NCBI RefSeq assembly: GCF_002119525.1
Contig: NZ_CP017916.1
Location: 2,852,001-2,916,000 of the forward strand
Reading direction: 5' to 3'
Length of the DNA: 64,000 nucleotides
Source: Vibrio syngnathi
Lineage (GTDB): Bacteria; Pseudomonadota; Gammaproteobacteria; Enterobacterales; Vibrionaceae
Position numbers and translations under genes: made by a program. Of the stretch, positions 1-7,927 are shown piece by piece. The notes under the pieces are model-generated. The model was not told the origin of the DNA. It did not search any database and was given only the letters and a program-made list of their open reading frames with translations. How positions within the stretch are numbered: position 1 is the first letter of the stretch; each line of letters opens with the position of its first letter.

Positions 1-2
1 TA

Positions 3-92
3 ATTCTTATATTTATCAGACCGATGTTTTTCGGATTGCCATTACTATTAACCAATACATCTCGAGCTACCAACAAGATTGATAAAGAATAA
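3..92 (+). CDS. Possible 3' end of a membrane protein gene, cut by the window edge
   Basis: Frame 3 is open from the window edge to a TAA at 90-92 and encodes about 29 residues. A hydrophobic stretch (LIFIRPMFFGLPLLL) is followed by a polar, charged tail ending in DKE, which fits the last membrane segment and C-terminus of an inner-membrane protein. A second frame (from base 2) is also open to base 82, so the reading is uncertain. The rest of 1-284 shows no convincing gene or terminator. It lies downstream of the glycosyltransferase gene on the other strand. Confidence 0.3.
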   Translation: MLIFIRPMFFGLPLLLTNTSRATNKIDKE

Positions 93-284
93 TTTAATTT
101 TACCTTAATGATTAAACAACACCTAAAAATCAGTTGCTTATGGAGTTATAAAAAAACATAAAATGCATCACTTATGAGTTTCATTTCGACTTATTTAGCT
201 GTCCTATCGTTTTGGTTACATTTGTTACAAATTATTGAACTCGTGAATCGTTCAGCTAGCCAATTCAGAAATAACACTTATGGG

Positions 285-1355
285 TTACGTGAGTGATGCA
301 TAACTAGGAAAATCTACCTTATCCCAAAGTTGCTTTCTTAAGCCATCTTGGTTGGACCAGTTACCCGCCAAAATCCACCCAACAAGTGCACTTGCCACGT
401 CGGGATAAGTGACCATTTCAGCCTGTTTTTCACCGAGCCAACTACGCAATATAGCCGCGTCTAAAAAACTCATGGTTTGAGCCAACCCGAGCGCTTCAAG
501 CGTCGCCACATTACTCTGTTGTTCGAACTGCCCCTCAAGAGGCTTGAGAAGCAATTTTTTACCCAAAGTTAAGGCTTCAGATGGCAATTCAAAACCACCA
601 TTAGTCACCACTCCTGAGCACTGATTGAGGTCGAATTGAAAGCCGGCATGACTGAGTGGTTTGAACTCAATATTTTCAACTCGGTTTTGCTCAATAACAT
701 TTGGGTGATAGCAGACAAAGTTGTGCGAAATAAACTTCATCAACAGCTCCGAGATCGACTCAAGATCCTCAAATGGTAAATAAACCAAAGTGAAGTCTTG
801 TGTTGCTTTAGCTCGCTCATCACACGCAGGCGAGTGAACGATTGGGGTATGAACGATAGGCGGCAATATCGGCTGTTCAAAGTGGTACCAATGCAAACCA
901 ATAGCATGCTCTGTTGGCGCAAAATACTGAATAACAGAATGTTCAATCCAGTTGCCCCCTTCTTTAGGCACATCATAACGGAACGCATTTTGATGGCTTA
1001 TTCCAATACACGGGACACCTTGCCTTTTCGCAGCCCAAGCGGTTACCGGTTCAAAGTCATTAATCACTAAATCATAAGGCGTAAGATCGAGCTGGTTGAT
1101 TTCACGGAGAAATCGCCAGATGTTATTCTTGATGAATGTCTTGCCGTATTTAACCTGCCCTTGCTCACTGTAAAAGGTTAAGCCGCTGCGGATCTGATAG
1201 TGACCAAACGCTTCCATCGAGAAGTACTTGCTCTCATCTCGCCCAGAGAACAAAAAGTCGACATCGATATTTTGCTGACGAAAAGCCACAGCCATTGCTC
1301 TCGCTCGAGCGATGTGACCATTTCCTGTGCCTTGTACACCATATAAGATTTTCAT
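285..1355 (-). CDS. GT-B-like glycosyltransferase (MJ1255 / VC2487 type)
   Basis: The 356-residue protein begins with MKILYGVQGTGNGHIARA, the glycine-rich N-terminal loop of UDP-glycosyltransferase-like GT-B proteins. Around residue 255 it has a VTNGGFELPSEAL stretch followed by a GKKLLLKP segment, matching the nucleotide-sugar end of the second Rossmann domain. There is no signal peptide, so it is probably cytosolic or membrane-peripheral. The family is annotated as MJ1255/VC2487-like glycosyltransferases and the sugar and acceptor are unknown to me. It sits 57 bp downstream of a PAP2-type phosphatase on the same strand, which suggests a role with a lipid-linked substrate; that is inference. 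Confidence 0.8.
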   Translation of the reverse strand: MKILYGVQGTGNGHIARARAMAVAFRQQNIDVDFLFSGRDESKYFSMEAFGHYQIRSGLTFYSEQGQVKYGKTFIKNNIWRFLREINQLDLTPYDLVINDFEPVTAWAAKRQGVPCIGISHQNAFRYDVPKEGGNWIEHSVIQYFAPTEHAIGLHWYHFEQPILPPIVHTPIVHSPACDERAKATQDFTLVYLPFEDLESISELLMKFISHNFVCYHPNVIEQNRVENIEFKPLSHAGFQFDLNQCSGVVTNGGFELPSEALTLGKKLLLKPLEGQFEQQSNVATLEALGLAQTMSFLDAAILRSWLGEKQAEMVTYPDVASALVGWILAGNWSNQDGLRKQLWDKVDFPSYASLT

Positions 1356-1412
1356 GCATGTTCCTTTATGTTTACCACTTAAGCCCGGCAGTGGTTGTTG
1401 CCAACAAAATAA

Positions 1413-1937
1413 TTACAGGATGAAGCTGATAGCAAGACTCGTACAAGCGATGCCCAAGGCCGCGCCAATCAGTACATCCGTTAAAAAGTGCACACCAAGT
1501 AGGATTCGAGAGCCAGCAATCGCTGCCGCCCAAATCAAGCTAAATAGATAGAGACTTGGATAGAAATGTCCGATTAGAGTCGCCATAACAAATGCAGCAG
1601 CGGAATGCCCAGAAGGCAGGCTGTATTTATCTGATGGCACAATGTGAGAGTGAAGCAATGAAGAGAATTCAGCAGGTCTACGACGCTTAAGGGTGTTCTT
1701 AGCTAACCAATAAATCGGCAGCTCTATCGCAAAAGCGGCGAGACCAACCATTAAAAATTCACGACCTGTATAGCCATCAGCCAATAGTGCAATCAGAGCG
1801 ATCAACACATATAAGTGACCATCCCCGGTATGAGACACCGCTTTACTCAGTGTCGCCTGTCGTCCGCAATAACGGTTGTTTAAACAGAAAACAGAAAATG
1901 CCACATCCCAGCGGACAATAGGTTCGATAGTACGCAT
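1413..1937 (-). CDS. PAP2-family membrane phosphatase
   Basis: This 174-residue protein carries the three-part acid phosphatase signature: KNTLKRRRP (motif 1), PSGH (motif 2) and SRILLGVHFLTD (motif 3, with Arg, His and Asp). Several hydrophobic segments indicate an inner-membrane protein with its active site facing the periplasm, as in PgpB and undecaprenyl-diphosphate phosphatases. Likely substrates are lipid phosphates or diphosphates, but the exact one cannot be told from sequence. It lies just upstream of the glycosyltransferase gene on the same strand and could be co-transcribed with it. A clear gap and a terminator separate it from the RND operon. Confidence 0.85.
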   Translation of the reverse strand: MRTIEPIVRWDVAFSVFCLNNRYCGRQATLSKAVSHTGDGHLYVLIALIALLADGYTGREFLMVGLAAFAIELPIYWLAKNTLKRRRPAEFSSLLHSHIVPSDKYSLPSGHSAAAFVMATLIGHFYPSLYLFSLIWAAAIAGSRILLGVHFLTDVLIGAALGIACTSLAISFIL

Positions 1938-2087
1938 ACAATCTCCTTAACAATCCTTATTCAGTTAAGGCTCAAGTTATGCCCCTGAAATGACAGTTAA
2001 GTGACGTTTTGAATGAACTAAAATGAATTTTGAAGTGAATTAACCGCTTTCGCTAGCAAGCTGATGAGCCTAGAAACCGCCGATAAA

Positions 2088-2114
2088 AATAAAGCGACCC
2101 AAGGCCGCTTTATT
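2088..2114 (-). terminator. Terminator of the tetR-RND operon
   Basis: A 9-bp stem (AATAAAGCG at 2088-2096, CGCTTTATT at 2106-2114) is followed on the minus strand by a T run. It lies about 150 bp past the stop codon of the RND pump, with tandem repeats in between. Confidence 0.7.
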
Positions 2115-2181
2115 CTTCTACGTTTTTACCTCTTTATATAAGCAAGCAAACGCTACTTCTATCGAGTTAATGGCTATAGCG

Positions 2182-2236
2182 TTCGCTAATGATAATAGAG
2201 TTCGCTAATGATAATAGAGCTCGCTAATGATAATGG
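2182..2236. repeat. 19-bp direct repeat, about three copies
   Basis: TTCGCTAATGATAATAGAG occurs at 2182-2200 and exactly again at 2201-2219, followed by a third copy with changed ends (2220-2236). The array lies 3' of the RND pump gene and before its terminator. Further partial GCGCTAA and TTATAGC words continue to 2270. Confidence 0.9.
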
Positions 2237-2260
2237 CGCTAAAGGTTATAGCACTAAAAA

Positions 2261-5200
2261 TTATAGCGCTAATGGCTCATGCTTTTTCACCAACCCGAAG
2301 TCCGCCAATATCGCGTAAGCGGCAGGGATCATAAACAACACCAGTAAGGTTGAAGCAAATATGCCAAACACAATGGAGATCACCAATGGTTGGATAACCT
2401 GAGCCTGCAAGCTGGTTTCCGTCAGCAGCGGTAGCAAACCAGCAGCGGTCGTCATTGATGTCAAAAATACCGCACGGAAACGCTCGCGACTGGCCTTCAC
2501 CACCGAGTCATGCACGCTATCTCCCTCATCGACATGGTGACGAATGTACTGCACCAACAAGATGGAATCGTTGACTACAATACCGGCAAGCGACACAAAG
2601 CCCATCATGCTTGGCATACTCAAAGAGTGCCCAAGTATCCAGTGCCCAACGACCACCCCAATAAAGGCGAGTGGAATGGCTAACATCACGACCACAGGCT
2701 CTAAGTAGCTTCTGAACTGATAGCTAAGAATCGCAAACACGCCGAATAAACCGAGCAAGAAGCCTTTGCCCATCGAGGCTCCAGTCTTAGCCGCATCTTT
2801 AGCTTCCCCTTCGAAATCAAAGCGCAAGCCTGGGTATTTTTGAATAAGCTTGGCTGCTTCATCTTTTTGGAACTGAGCCAAAATCGCCGACGAGCTCGCC
2901 TTCTTATTATCAATATCACCAAAGATGCTGATGGTTCTCAGCCCATCAATACGCTGAATTCGCACGTAGTTACGTTGGAAATCTAATGTCGCCAACGTTG
3001 CTAACGGGATCTGACTGCCGTCGGCGGTAATGATCGGGAAGTTAGCCAGCTGCTGTATGTCGCCCGCTTGTTCCTTATCAAGACGCACCTCAATCGAGAT
3101 GTTCTCAACACCGATTTGAATCTCATCCGCCGTTTGCCCGAAGAAGGCTGCACGCAATTGGGAAGCAATCATCTGCCCATTCACATTGTAGGTTTCCGCA
3201 CCTGGGCGCAGCTTGACTAAGATCTCTTCTTTACCCATGCGCATGTCATCAAGCACACCATGCACCCCGTCAAACTGATTGAGGTATTCCTGAATCTCCA
3301 GAGAAACAGACTTCAATTCAGCCAGATCATCATGCTTGGCACGGATCTCGATAGCACGACCACCCGGCCCCATGGTTGGCTGCTTGAACACTAATGAAAT
3401 AGGATCCGCCAGCTCACCGATATCTTCGCGCCATGCATTGATGAAATCATCGATAACCGTGTTACGGTTCTCAGCACCGCGTAAGTCTAAACGCACAGTG
3501 GCTAAATGTGGGCCTGACTCACTGGCATCAGCATTAGCATTGAATTGGCTGGTGATGTGTTCAACCAATTTATTACCGTCCTCAACCTCTTCACTCCACT
3601 GCTCATTCAAACGTTCAGCAGATGCGACTATTTTATCGACGACTTTCTCGGTTTGAGACAGTGATGCACCCGGTGGAAGAATGATGCGAGCCTCGGCAAT
3701 ATCACCATCCAACTCAGGGAAAGGTTGGAATTTGACAACGCCACCTGCAATCAAGGCTACCGAAAGCAGCAGCAGGGTAAGCACTCCGCCCATAAAGGCA
3801 TAGCGGAACGTCACGACCTTCTCGACCATGTTCATCAAAGTGGTATTGCGAAAGTTCTCAAACTTCTCAAGCAGAACGACTTTAAAGCGCAGCGCTGGCT
3901 TATCATTTTTTTCTTTGTGTAATGAATGAGATAAGTGATTTGGTAGAATAAGAAACGCTTCGATTAAGCTCAGCGACAACACCAAGATAAGCACCTGAGG
4001 CACCGCTTTAAGCACCGCGCCCATTTCCCCATCAAGGAACAGTAAGCTACCGAAAATACACACAGTGGTTAGGAAAGAAGACAAGACTCCGGGGAGCACT
4101 TTCTTCACACCGCTGTACACCGCATCGTCAACGTTTTGCCCCCGATCCAGATGGGAAGCTATAGATTCGGCTATCACTATGGCGTCATCCATCATGATAC
4201 CAATCGCCATTAATAAACCAACCAGTGACATAATGTTGATCGACAAGCCCAAGTTAGCCATTAAGAACAAGCCACCAAGGAAGGCTACCGGCAAACCTGC
4301 TGCAACCCAGAATGAATATCGTAAACTGAAGAACAGCCACATGGTTGCGAACACCAACACAATACCTTGCCAGCCATTGCGCACCATCATGGTTAGACGA
4401 TCCCAAAGTACCGACGAGAGATCGTTGGTCATTTGCAGTGTCACGCCGTCAGGGGCAATCGCGCTTTGATCTTCAACGAATCGAGTCACGTTCTCTTTAA
4501 TTCGTAACGCATCATCTTCTTTGTTCTTACTGATTTTCAACAGAGCAGATGGCTTACCATCAAATAGAACCTTCTGTTCATCAAGCTCAAAGCGGTCGGT
4601 TATTTTGGCTATGTCTCTCAAACGAATCACCGAGCCATTAGGCGCAGATCCAACCACAATACTTTCCAGCTCAACCGGTGTAATTCGTCTCTCATCAAAA
4701 CGAATCAGAAAATTTTTGTCTGGCGTCTCAACGTTACCGCTTGGCAGTTTTACATTCTGACGGCCAATTTGGTCGGCGATATCACCGACACTCAAACCCA
4801 ACTGGCGAATGGCTTGGGTATCCAGTTCGACACGATATTGGTGATCGGAAAAACCACTAACTTCGACTAAAGAAACGTCGTAATCGAGCTTCATGGTTCG
4901 TTTGAGATCTTCGGCGTAAGCTTTGAGTTCAGGCCATGAGGTTTCGGCTGTAATCGCGATATCAACTACCGGTTCATTCCAATCCAACTCTTGAACAACC
5001 GGAGATTCAATCTCACTAGGGAAATCATTGATCGAGTTGATCTGAGTTTGAACGTCCACCAGCATTCGGCCAATGTCCGCTTTCTCATTTAACTTGAGAA
5101 TTAAACGAGCGCTGCCTTCGATGGCTTCACACTGAGTCTCTTCAATGTTGGCTAAGCCGTCTACTGCATCTTCCATTCGCACACATAAGCTCTCTTCCAC

Positions 5201-5368
5201 TTCTTGTGGTGATGCGCCGGGATAAACGATCGCCGCCATAATGTAAGGTGGATCATAGGCAGGAAAGGTTTCACGTTTGATGGTTGATAGTGAGCTTATA
5301 CCCAAAATCAACAACCCAAGCATCAACAAGTTTGCTGCTGTAGGGTGCCGAGAGAAAAACTTGATCAT
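2261..5368 (-). CDS. RND efflux pump, inner-membrane AcrB-family subunit
   Basis: The length of 1035 residues is normal for an AcrB/HAE1-type resistance-nodulation-division pump. It opens with a typical N-terminal segment (MIKFFSRHPTAANLL), a first transmembrane helix and a large periplasmic loop. A second long periplasmic loop follows the central helices. The proton-relay acid pair is present in the fourth helix (GIMMDDAIVIAES), and a VVNDSILL motif lies in the C-terminal half. It should drive proton-coupled export with the adaptor encoded just upstream. Start and stop overlap the adaptor by 4 bp, so the two are translationally coupled. No outer-membrane channel gene is in the operon, so a TolC-type channel encoded elsewhere is probably used. 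The substrate is not predictable. Confidence 0.93.
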   Translation of the reverse strand: MIKFFSRHPTAANLLMLGLLILGISSLSTIKRETFPAYDPPYIMAAIVYPGASPQEVEESLCVRMEDAVDGLANIEETQCEAIEGSARLILKLNEKADIGRMLVDVQTQINSINDFPSEIESPVVQELDWNEPVVDIAITAETSWPELKAYAEDLKRTMKLDYDVSLVEVSGFSDHQYRVELDTQAIRQLGLSVGDIADQIGRQNVKLPSGNVETPDKNFLIRFDERRITPVELESIVVGSAPNGSVIRLRDIAKITDRFELDEQKVLFDGKPSALLKISKNKEDDALRIKENVTRFVEDQSAIAPDGVTLQMTNDLSSVLWDRLTMMVRNGWQGIVLVFATMWLFFSLRYSFWVAAGLPVAFLGGLFLMANLGLSINIMSLVGLLMAIGIMMDDAIVIAESIASHLDRGQNVDDAVYSGVKKVLPGVLSSFLTTVCIFGSLLFLDGEMGAVLKAVPQVLILVLSLSLIEAFLILPNHLSHSLHKEKNDKPALRFKVVLLEKFENFRNTTLMNMVEKVVTFRYAFMGGVLTLLLLSVALIAGGVVKFQPFPELDGDIAEARIILPPGASLSQTEKVVDKIVASAERLNEQWSEEVEDGNKLVEHITSQFNANADASESGPHLATVRLDLRGAENRNTVIDDFINAWREDIGELADPISLVFKQPTMGPGGRAIEIRAKHDDLAELKSVSLEIQEYLNQFDGVHGVLDDMRMGKEEILVKLRPGAETYNVNGQMIASQLRAAFFGQTADEIQIGVENISIEVRLDKEQAGDIQQLANFPIITADGSQIPLATLATLDFQRNYVRIQRIDGLRTISIFGDIDNKKASSSAILAQFQKDEAAKLIQKYPGLRFDFEGEAKDAAKTGASMGKGFLLGLFGVFAILSYQFRSYLEPVVVMLAIPLAFIGVVVGHWILGHSLSMPSMMGFVSLAGIVVNDSILLVQYIRHHVDEGDSVHDSVVKASRERFRAVFLTSMTTAAGLLPLLTETSLQAQVIQPLVISIVFGIFASTLLVLFMIPAAYAILADFGLVKKHEPLAL

Positions 5369-6702
5369 GACGCACTCTCCTGAGTATCAGATTCAAGCTT
5401 AACCTCTGTAGAGTTCGACTCTTTCAGTAACATGCCTTCGATGGCTGGCAGGACGTCATTAAGAACCAATTTATCTCCCGTTTGTAGCTCGCCACTCACA
5501 ACCACTTGGTTATCTCTGCGATAAAGCACTTCAACACTCACCACTTGCAAGCGCTGATTGTCATCCATCAGGTAAACCTTGTCACCGTGCAATGCTCGCT
5601 CTGGAACCACCCAACTTAGATTCGCGACACCTTCAATCTCAGCTTTTACAAACATGCCGTTGACCAAAGGGGTCGCATTGCTTGGCTGCAGTTGTGAATA
5701 GTCTTGAGCGATCTCAAGAATAATTCCGGCTGTCGCTTGGTTTTCATCAACCGTCTCACTGATTCTTGCCACCTTCGCAGGCCAACTCAGTTTAAGGTTG
5801 CCGCTGTTAAGTTGAATCGTCGCTTTAATTGGCGCTTCATAAGGATTAGGGATCCCTGCAGCATCGCGAGGGAATTGATTAAAGCTCGAGGCTAAAGTTT
5901 GCATATCGTGAATAGAAAGTTGCGCCTCCACTTCCATGACATTAATTCCGTGAGCAACAAACATCTCTTGCTGAAGATTAACCACTTGATTTTGTTCGAT
6001 ATCAACTTGAGCAATTCTCATCGCTCTTGGCAAAATGATGGTGGTCTTATCGAGAGAGCGCTGCGCCTCTTTCACTTTAGACACGTTGACCTTAATCACT
6101 GCTTCCGCGACACGTTTTTCATCAGGCATTAAAGCGATTTGGTTCGCGATATCCAACACTAGCTTCTGTTGAGATAGTGCACTTTGCTGTTGCAGGTCGA
6201 CATCCGATTGAGAAGTCAGCCCTTTCTTACGCAGATCTTGTTTACGTTGTAGCTCTTTGTTGCTGATCACTAAGCGGTTCTTTTCGATCTTTAGAGTCTG
6301 ATTCAGGTTGTCTTCTTCTTGATTCAATTTCGCTAGTGAGGTTTGGCTTGATTTAAGATCGGCCTCTGCTTGTATCAGCTTCAGTTCGTAATCCAAGGGA
6401 TCGATCTTAAGTGCCTCAGTACCCGCTGGAATGATCTGCCCTTTTTCTAGGTCTGGATGTCGATAAACAATCTGCCCTGTCACCTCGGCAATGGCTTTCC
6501 ATTCAACTTTAGGGACTACTTTGCCAAAGCCCACTGCCAACGGCGCGATCATTTGTTGTTCTAAACTGACGGTTTCGACTAGACGAGCCCTATCTCCCGC
6601 GGGCTTAGTCGGCAGATCCGGCTTTAAGCTAATCGCAGTCACAAGGCCGATGACACCAACCGCAAGTGCTGGAAAGAAGAGTAGTTTTTTATTTATTTTC
6701 AT
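5365..6702 (-). CDS. RND efflux periplasmic adaptor (membrane-fusion protein)
   Basis: This 445-residue protein has an N-terminal membrane anchor or signal segment (residues about 7-25). A lipoyl/barrel-sandwich region follows, then a long helical hairpin rich in Leu, Gln, Lys and Glu (about 95-200), then a beta-barrel C-terminal half with an ERALHGDKVYL stretch. These are the features of HlyD/AcrA-type adaptors that link an RND pump to an outer-membrane channel. It overlaps the tetR stop codon by one base (TAATG arrangement) and the pump start by four bases, so the three genes form one tight operon. Confidence 0.92.
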   Translation of the reverse strand: MKINKKLLFFPALAVGVIGLVTAISLKPDLPTKPAGDRARLVETVSLEQQMIAPLAVGFGKVVPKVEWKAIAEVTGQIVYRHPDLEKGQIIPAGTEALKIDPLDYELKLIQAEADLKSSQTSLAKLNQEEDNLNQTLKIEKNRLVISNKELQRKQDLRKKGLTSQSDVDLQQQSALSQQKLVLDIANQIALMPDEKRVAEAVIKVNVSKVKEAQRSLDKTTIILPRAMRIAQVDIEQNQVVNLQQEMFVAHGINVMEVEAQLSIHDMQTLASSFNQFPRDAAGIPNPYEAPIKATIQLNSGNLKLSWPAKVARISETVDENQATAGIILEIAQDYSQLQPSNATPLVNGMFVKAEIEGVANLSWVVPERALHGDKVYLMDDNQRLQVVSVEVLYRRDNQVVVSGELQTGDKLVLNDVLPAIEGMLLKESNSTEVKLESDTQESAS

Positions 6703-7361
6703 TATCTTTTGTCCTGCACTGCAGAAGGGCTCGGTGCGTTGATAAAGCCTTCGGTCATCAATTGAATGTTGTGTTCGATTAAACGGTTAAGAAATTCTTC
6801 ATTAATCTCAATACCATGGATTGCTAATAGAGGGGGCGGAGCAATGAATGGAAACACCATCAAGCTTATATACGAAACTCGACACAATTTTGGATCCATG
6901 TTCTGTTTTAAGATGCCTTGTTCAACCAGCTTTTCAAAAATGACATCTTGGGCTGGCTTGGCGACATCGAGAAAAACCTTTTCGAGCAACTCTCTTTGCA
7001 CTTCAGAGGGAGGCATATTCATCACTTGAGCAATCAAGCGAGGAAACTTGGGCACCTTGACCATCTCTTTATAGTAAGTCCGCATTAAATCAAGAAAGTT
7101 CTCATGGCTGCTTTCTTCAACCAATCTCTGCATTTGCAATTGCATCGGTCGTAGCGTTTCACGCAGCATCGCCTCAAATAATCCAGCCTTACTGCCAAAG
7201 TAATAACGGATCATCGCAATGTTCACACCCGCACGATCAGCAATCAGGCGTGTCGAGACCTTGTCGTATGACTGAACGACAAACAGATCACGAGCATGCT
7301 CAATCAATAATTGTCGAACATCTAAGTTCTGTTGAGGTCGCCCCGCTTTTCGTGCCGTCAT
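6702..7361 (-). CDS. TetR/AcrR-family repressor of the RND operon
   Basis: The 219-residue protein starts with a basic stretch (MTARKAGRPQQ). Residues about 38-60 form a TetR-type helix-turn-helix (STRLIADRAGVNIAMIRYYF), followed by GSKAGLFEAML. The helical C-terminal part would bind ligand and dimerise. It is the first gene of the operon, directly followed by adaptor and pump, so self- and operon-repression is the natural reading. A perfect inverted repeat begins 10 bp upstream of the start codon, so a bound repressor would block transcription start or early elongation of its own operon. The ligand is unknown. Confidence 0.93.
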   Translation of the reverse strand: MTARKAGRPQQNLDVRQLLIEHARDLFVVQSYDKVSTRLIADRAGVNIAMIRYYFGSKAGLFEAMLRETLRPMQLQMQRLVEESSHENFLDLMRTYYKEMVKVPKFPRLIAQVMNMPPSEVQRELLEKVFLDVAKPAQDVIFEKLVEQGILKQNMDPKLCRVSYISLMVFPFIAPPPLLAIHGIEINEEFLNRLIEHNIQLMTEGFINAPSPSAVQDKR

Positions 7362-7370
7362 GCATCAACC

Positions 7371-7408
7371 TATCTCTATAATTAATCATTCGATTAATTA
7401 TAGAGATA
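7371..7408. promoter_or_regulatory. Proximal TetR-type operator palindrome
   Basis: A perfect inverted repeat with 17-bp arms (TATCTCTATAATTAATC) and a 4-base centre (ATTC) lies immediately 5' of the tetR gene. Its core is TTAATC-N4-GATTAA (7382-7397). The position next to the start codon and the shared core with a second site at 7445-7460 support an operator role. Assignment to this TetR protein is inference. Confidence 0.7.
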
Positions 7409-7444
7409 AACAGACGTAACAGTAGAAGATTAATTACTCACTAT

Positions 7445-7460
7445 TTAATCAAGTGATTAA
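7445..7460. promoter_or_regulatory. Distal TetR-type operator, same core
   Basis: TTAATC-AAGT-GATTAA repeats exactly the half-sites and 4-bp spacing of the proximal operator. The two centres are 63 bp apart, close to six helical turns. A further lone GATTAAT half-site lies at about 7429. Confidence 0.6.
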
Positions 7461-7666
7461 TTAATTGGGTCACACTTATAATTTTTTTGGTGAATCGTTC
7501 CATCAAAAAGATTTACTACAAAGTTTTAACCTATACATCAGCCAAACGATAAACTAACCCGCCAATACAAAACCACCAATCAGTCGATTTAGCCAGAAAA
7601 TAGATAAAAAGCAGCACAAACCAAACCAAAACACTACCAATGTACGCTGATATTGGATTTTCTTGT

Positions 7667-7695
7667 TTGACGCTCAGAATAAATTACGGTAAATA
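7667..7695 (+). promoter_or_regulatory. Promoter of the leucine operon
   Basis: TTGACG (7667-7672) and TAAATA (7690-7695) are separated by 17 bp, close to the sigma-70 consensus. The expected start near 7702 lies about 27 bp before the leader-peptide start codon. Confidence 0.65.
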
Positions 7696-7728
7696 TGGTG
7701 TTAACAGTTTATTTCGGATATTTGTGTA

Positions 7729-7791
7729 ATGATTTTTTCTTCTTCTCTACTGCTGAAACTTCTCCTTATCGTGAACCAATCGCGCGGGTAA
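7729..7791 (+). CDS. leuL: leu operon leader peptide
   Basis: A 20-codon reading frame encodes MIFSSSLLLKLLLIVNQSRG. It holds six leucine codons in two triplets (CTA CTG CTG, then CTT CTC CTT) followed by Ile and Val codons. It precedes a rho-independent terminator and then leuA. This is the standard arrangement for transcription attenuation: ribosomes stall at the Leu codons when charged leucyl-tRNA is scarce, which prevents terminator formation. The ribosome-binding site is weak. The frame is short but the codon content and context make it convincing. Confidence 0.85.
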   Translation: MIFSSSLLLKLLLIVNQSRG

Positions 7792-7821
7792 GTTGTGGGT
7801 CAAGAACTACACAAATATTAA

Positions 7822-7846
7822 AACCCGCACTGAGCGGGTTTTTTTG
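7822..7846 (+). terminator. Leucine operon attenuator
   Basis: A 7-bp stem (AACCCGC at 7822-7828, GCGGGTT at 7834-7840) with loop ACTGA and a T run ends 82 bp before leuA. The segment CGCGCGGG at the end of the leader frame could take part in an alternative pairing; the full fold needs calculation. Confidence 0.85.
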
Positions 7847-7927
7847 TAACTGGCACTTTTAAAAGAACATCATTCTTAATAATAATTTGGATAGCAATCG
7901 ATTCATTATCGATATAAGGAAGCACCC

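Larger units (their letters stand above)
1938..2260. other. Intergenic gap between PAP2 gene and RND pump gene
   Basis: This 323-bp gap holds no plausible gene. From the RND side it contains three copies of a 19-bp repeat (2182-2236), then a rho-independent terminator reading on the minus strand (2084-2115), then the untranslated upstream region of the PAP2 gene. Confidence 0.7.

Noticed and set aside
3336-4760. Long plus-strand open frames within the RND pump gene
   Set aside because: They are antisense shadows of a well-supported gene with no binding sites or known domains.
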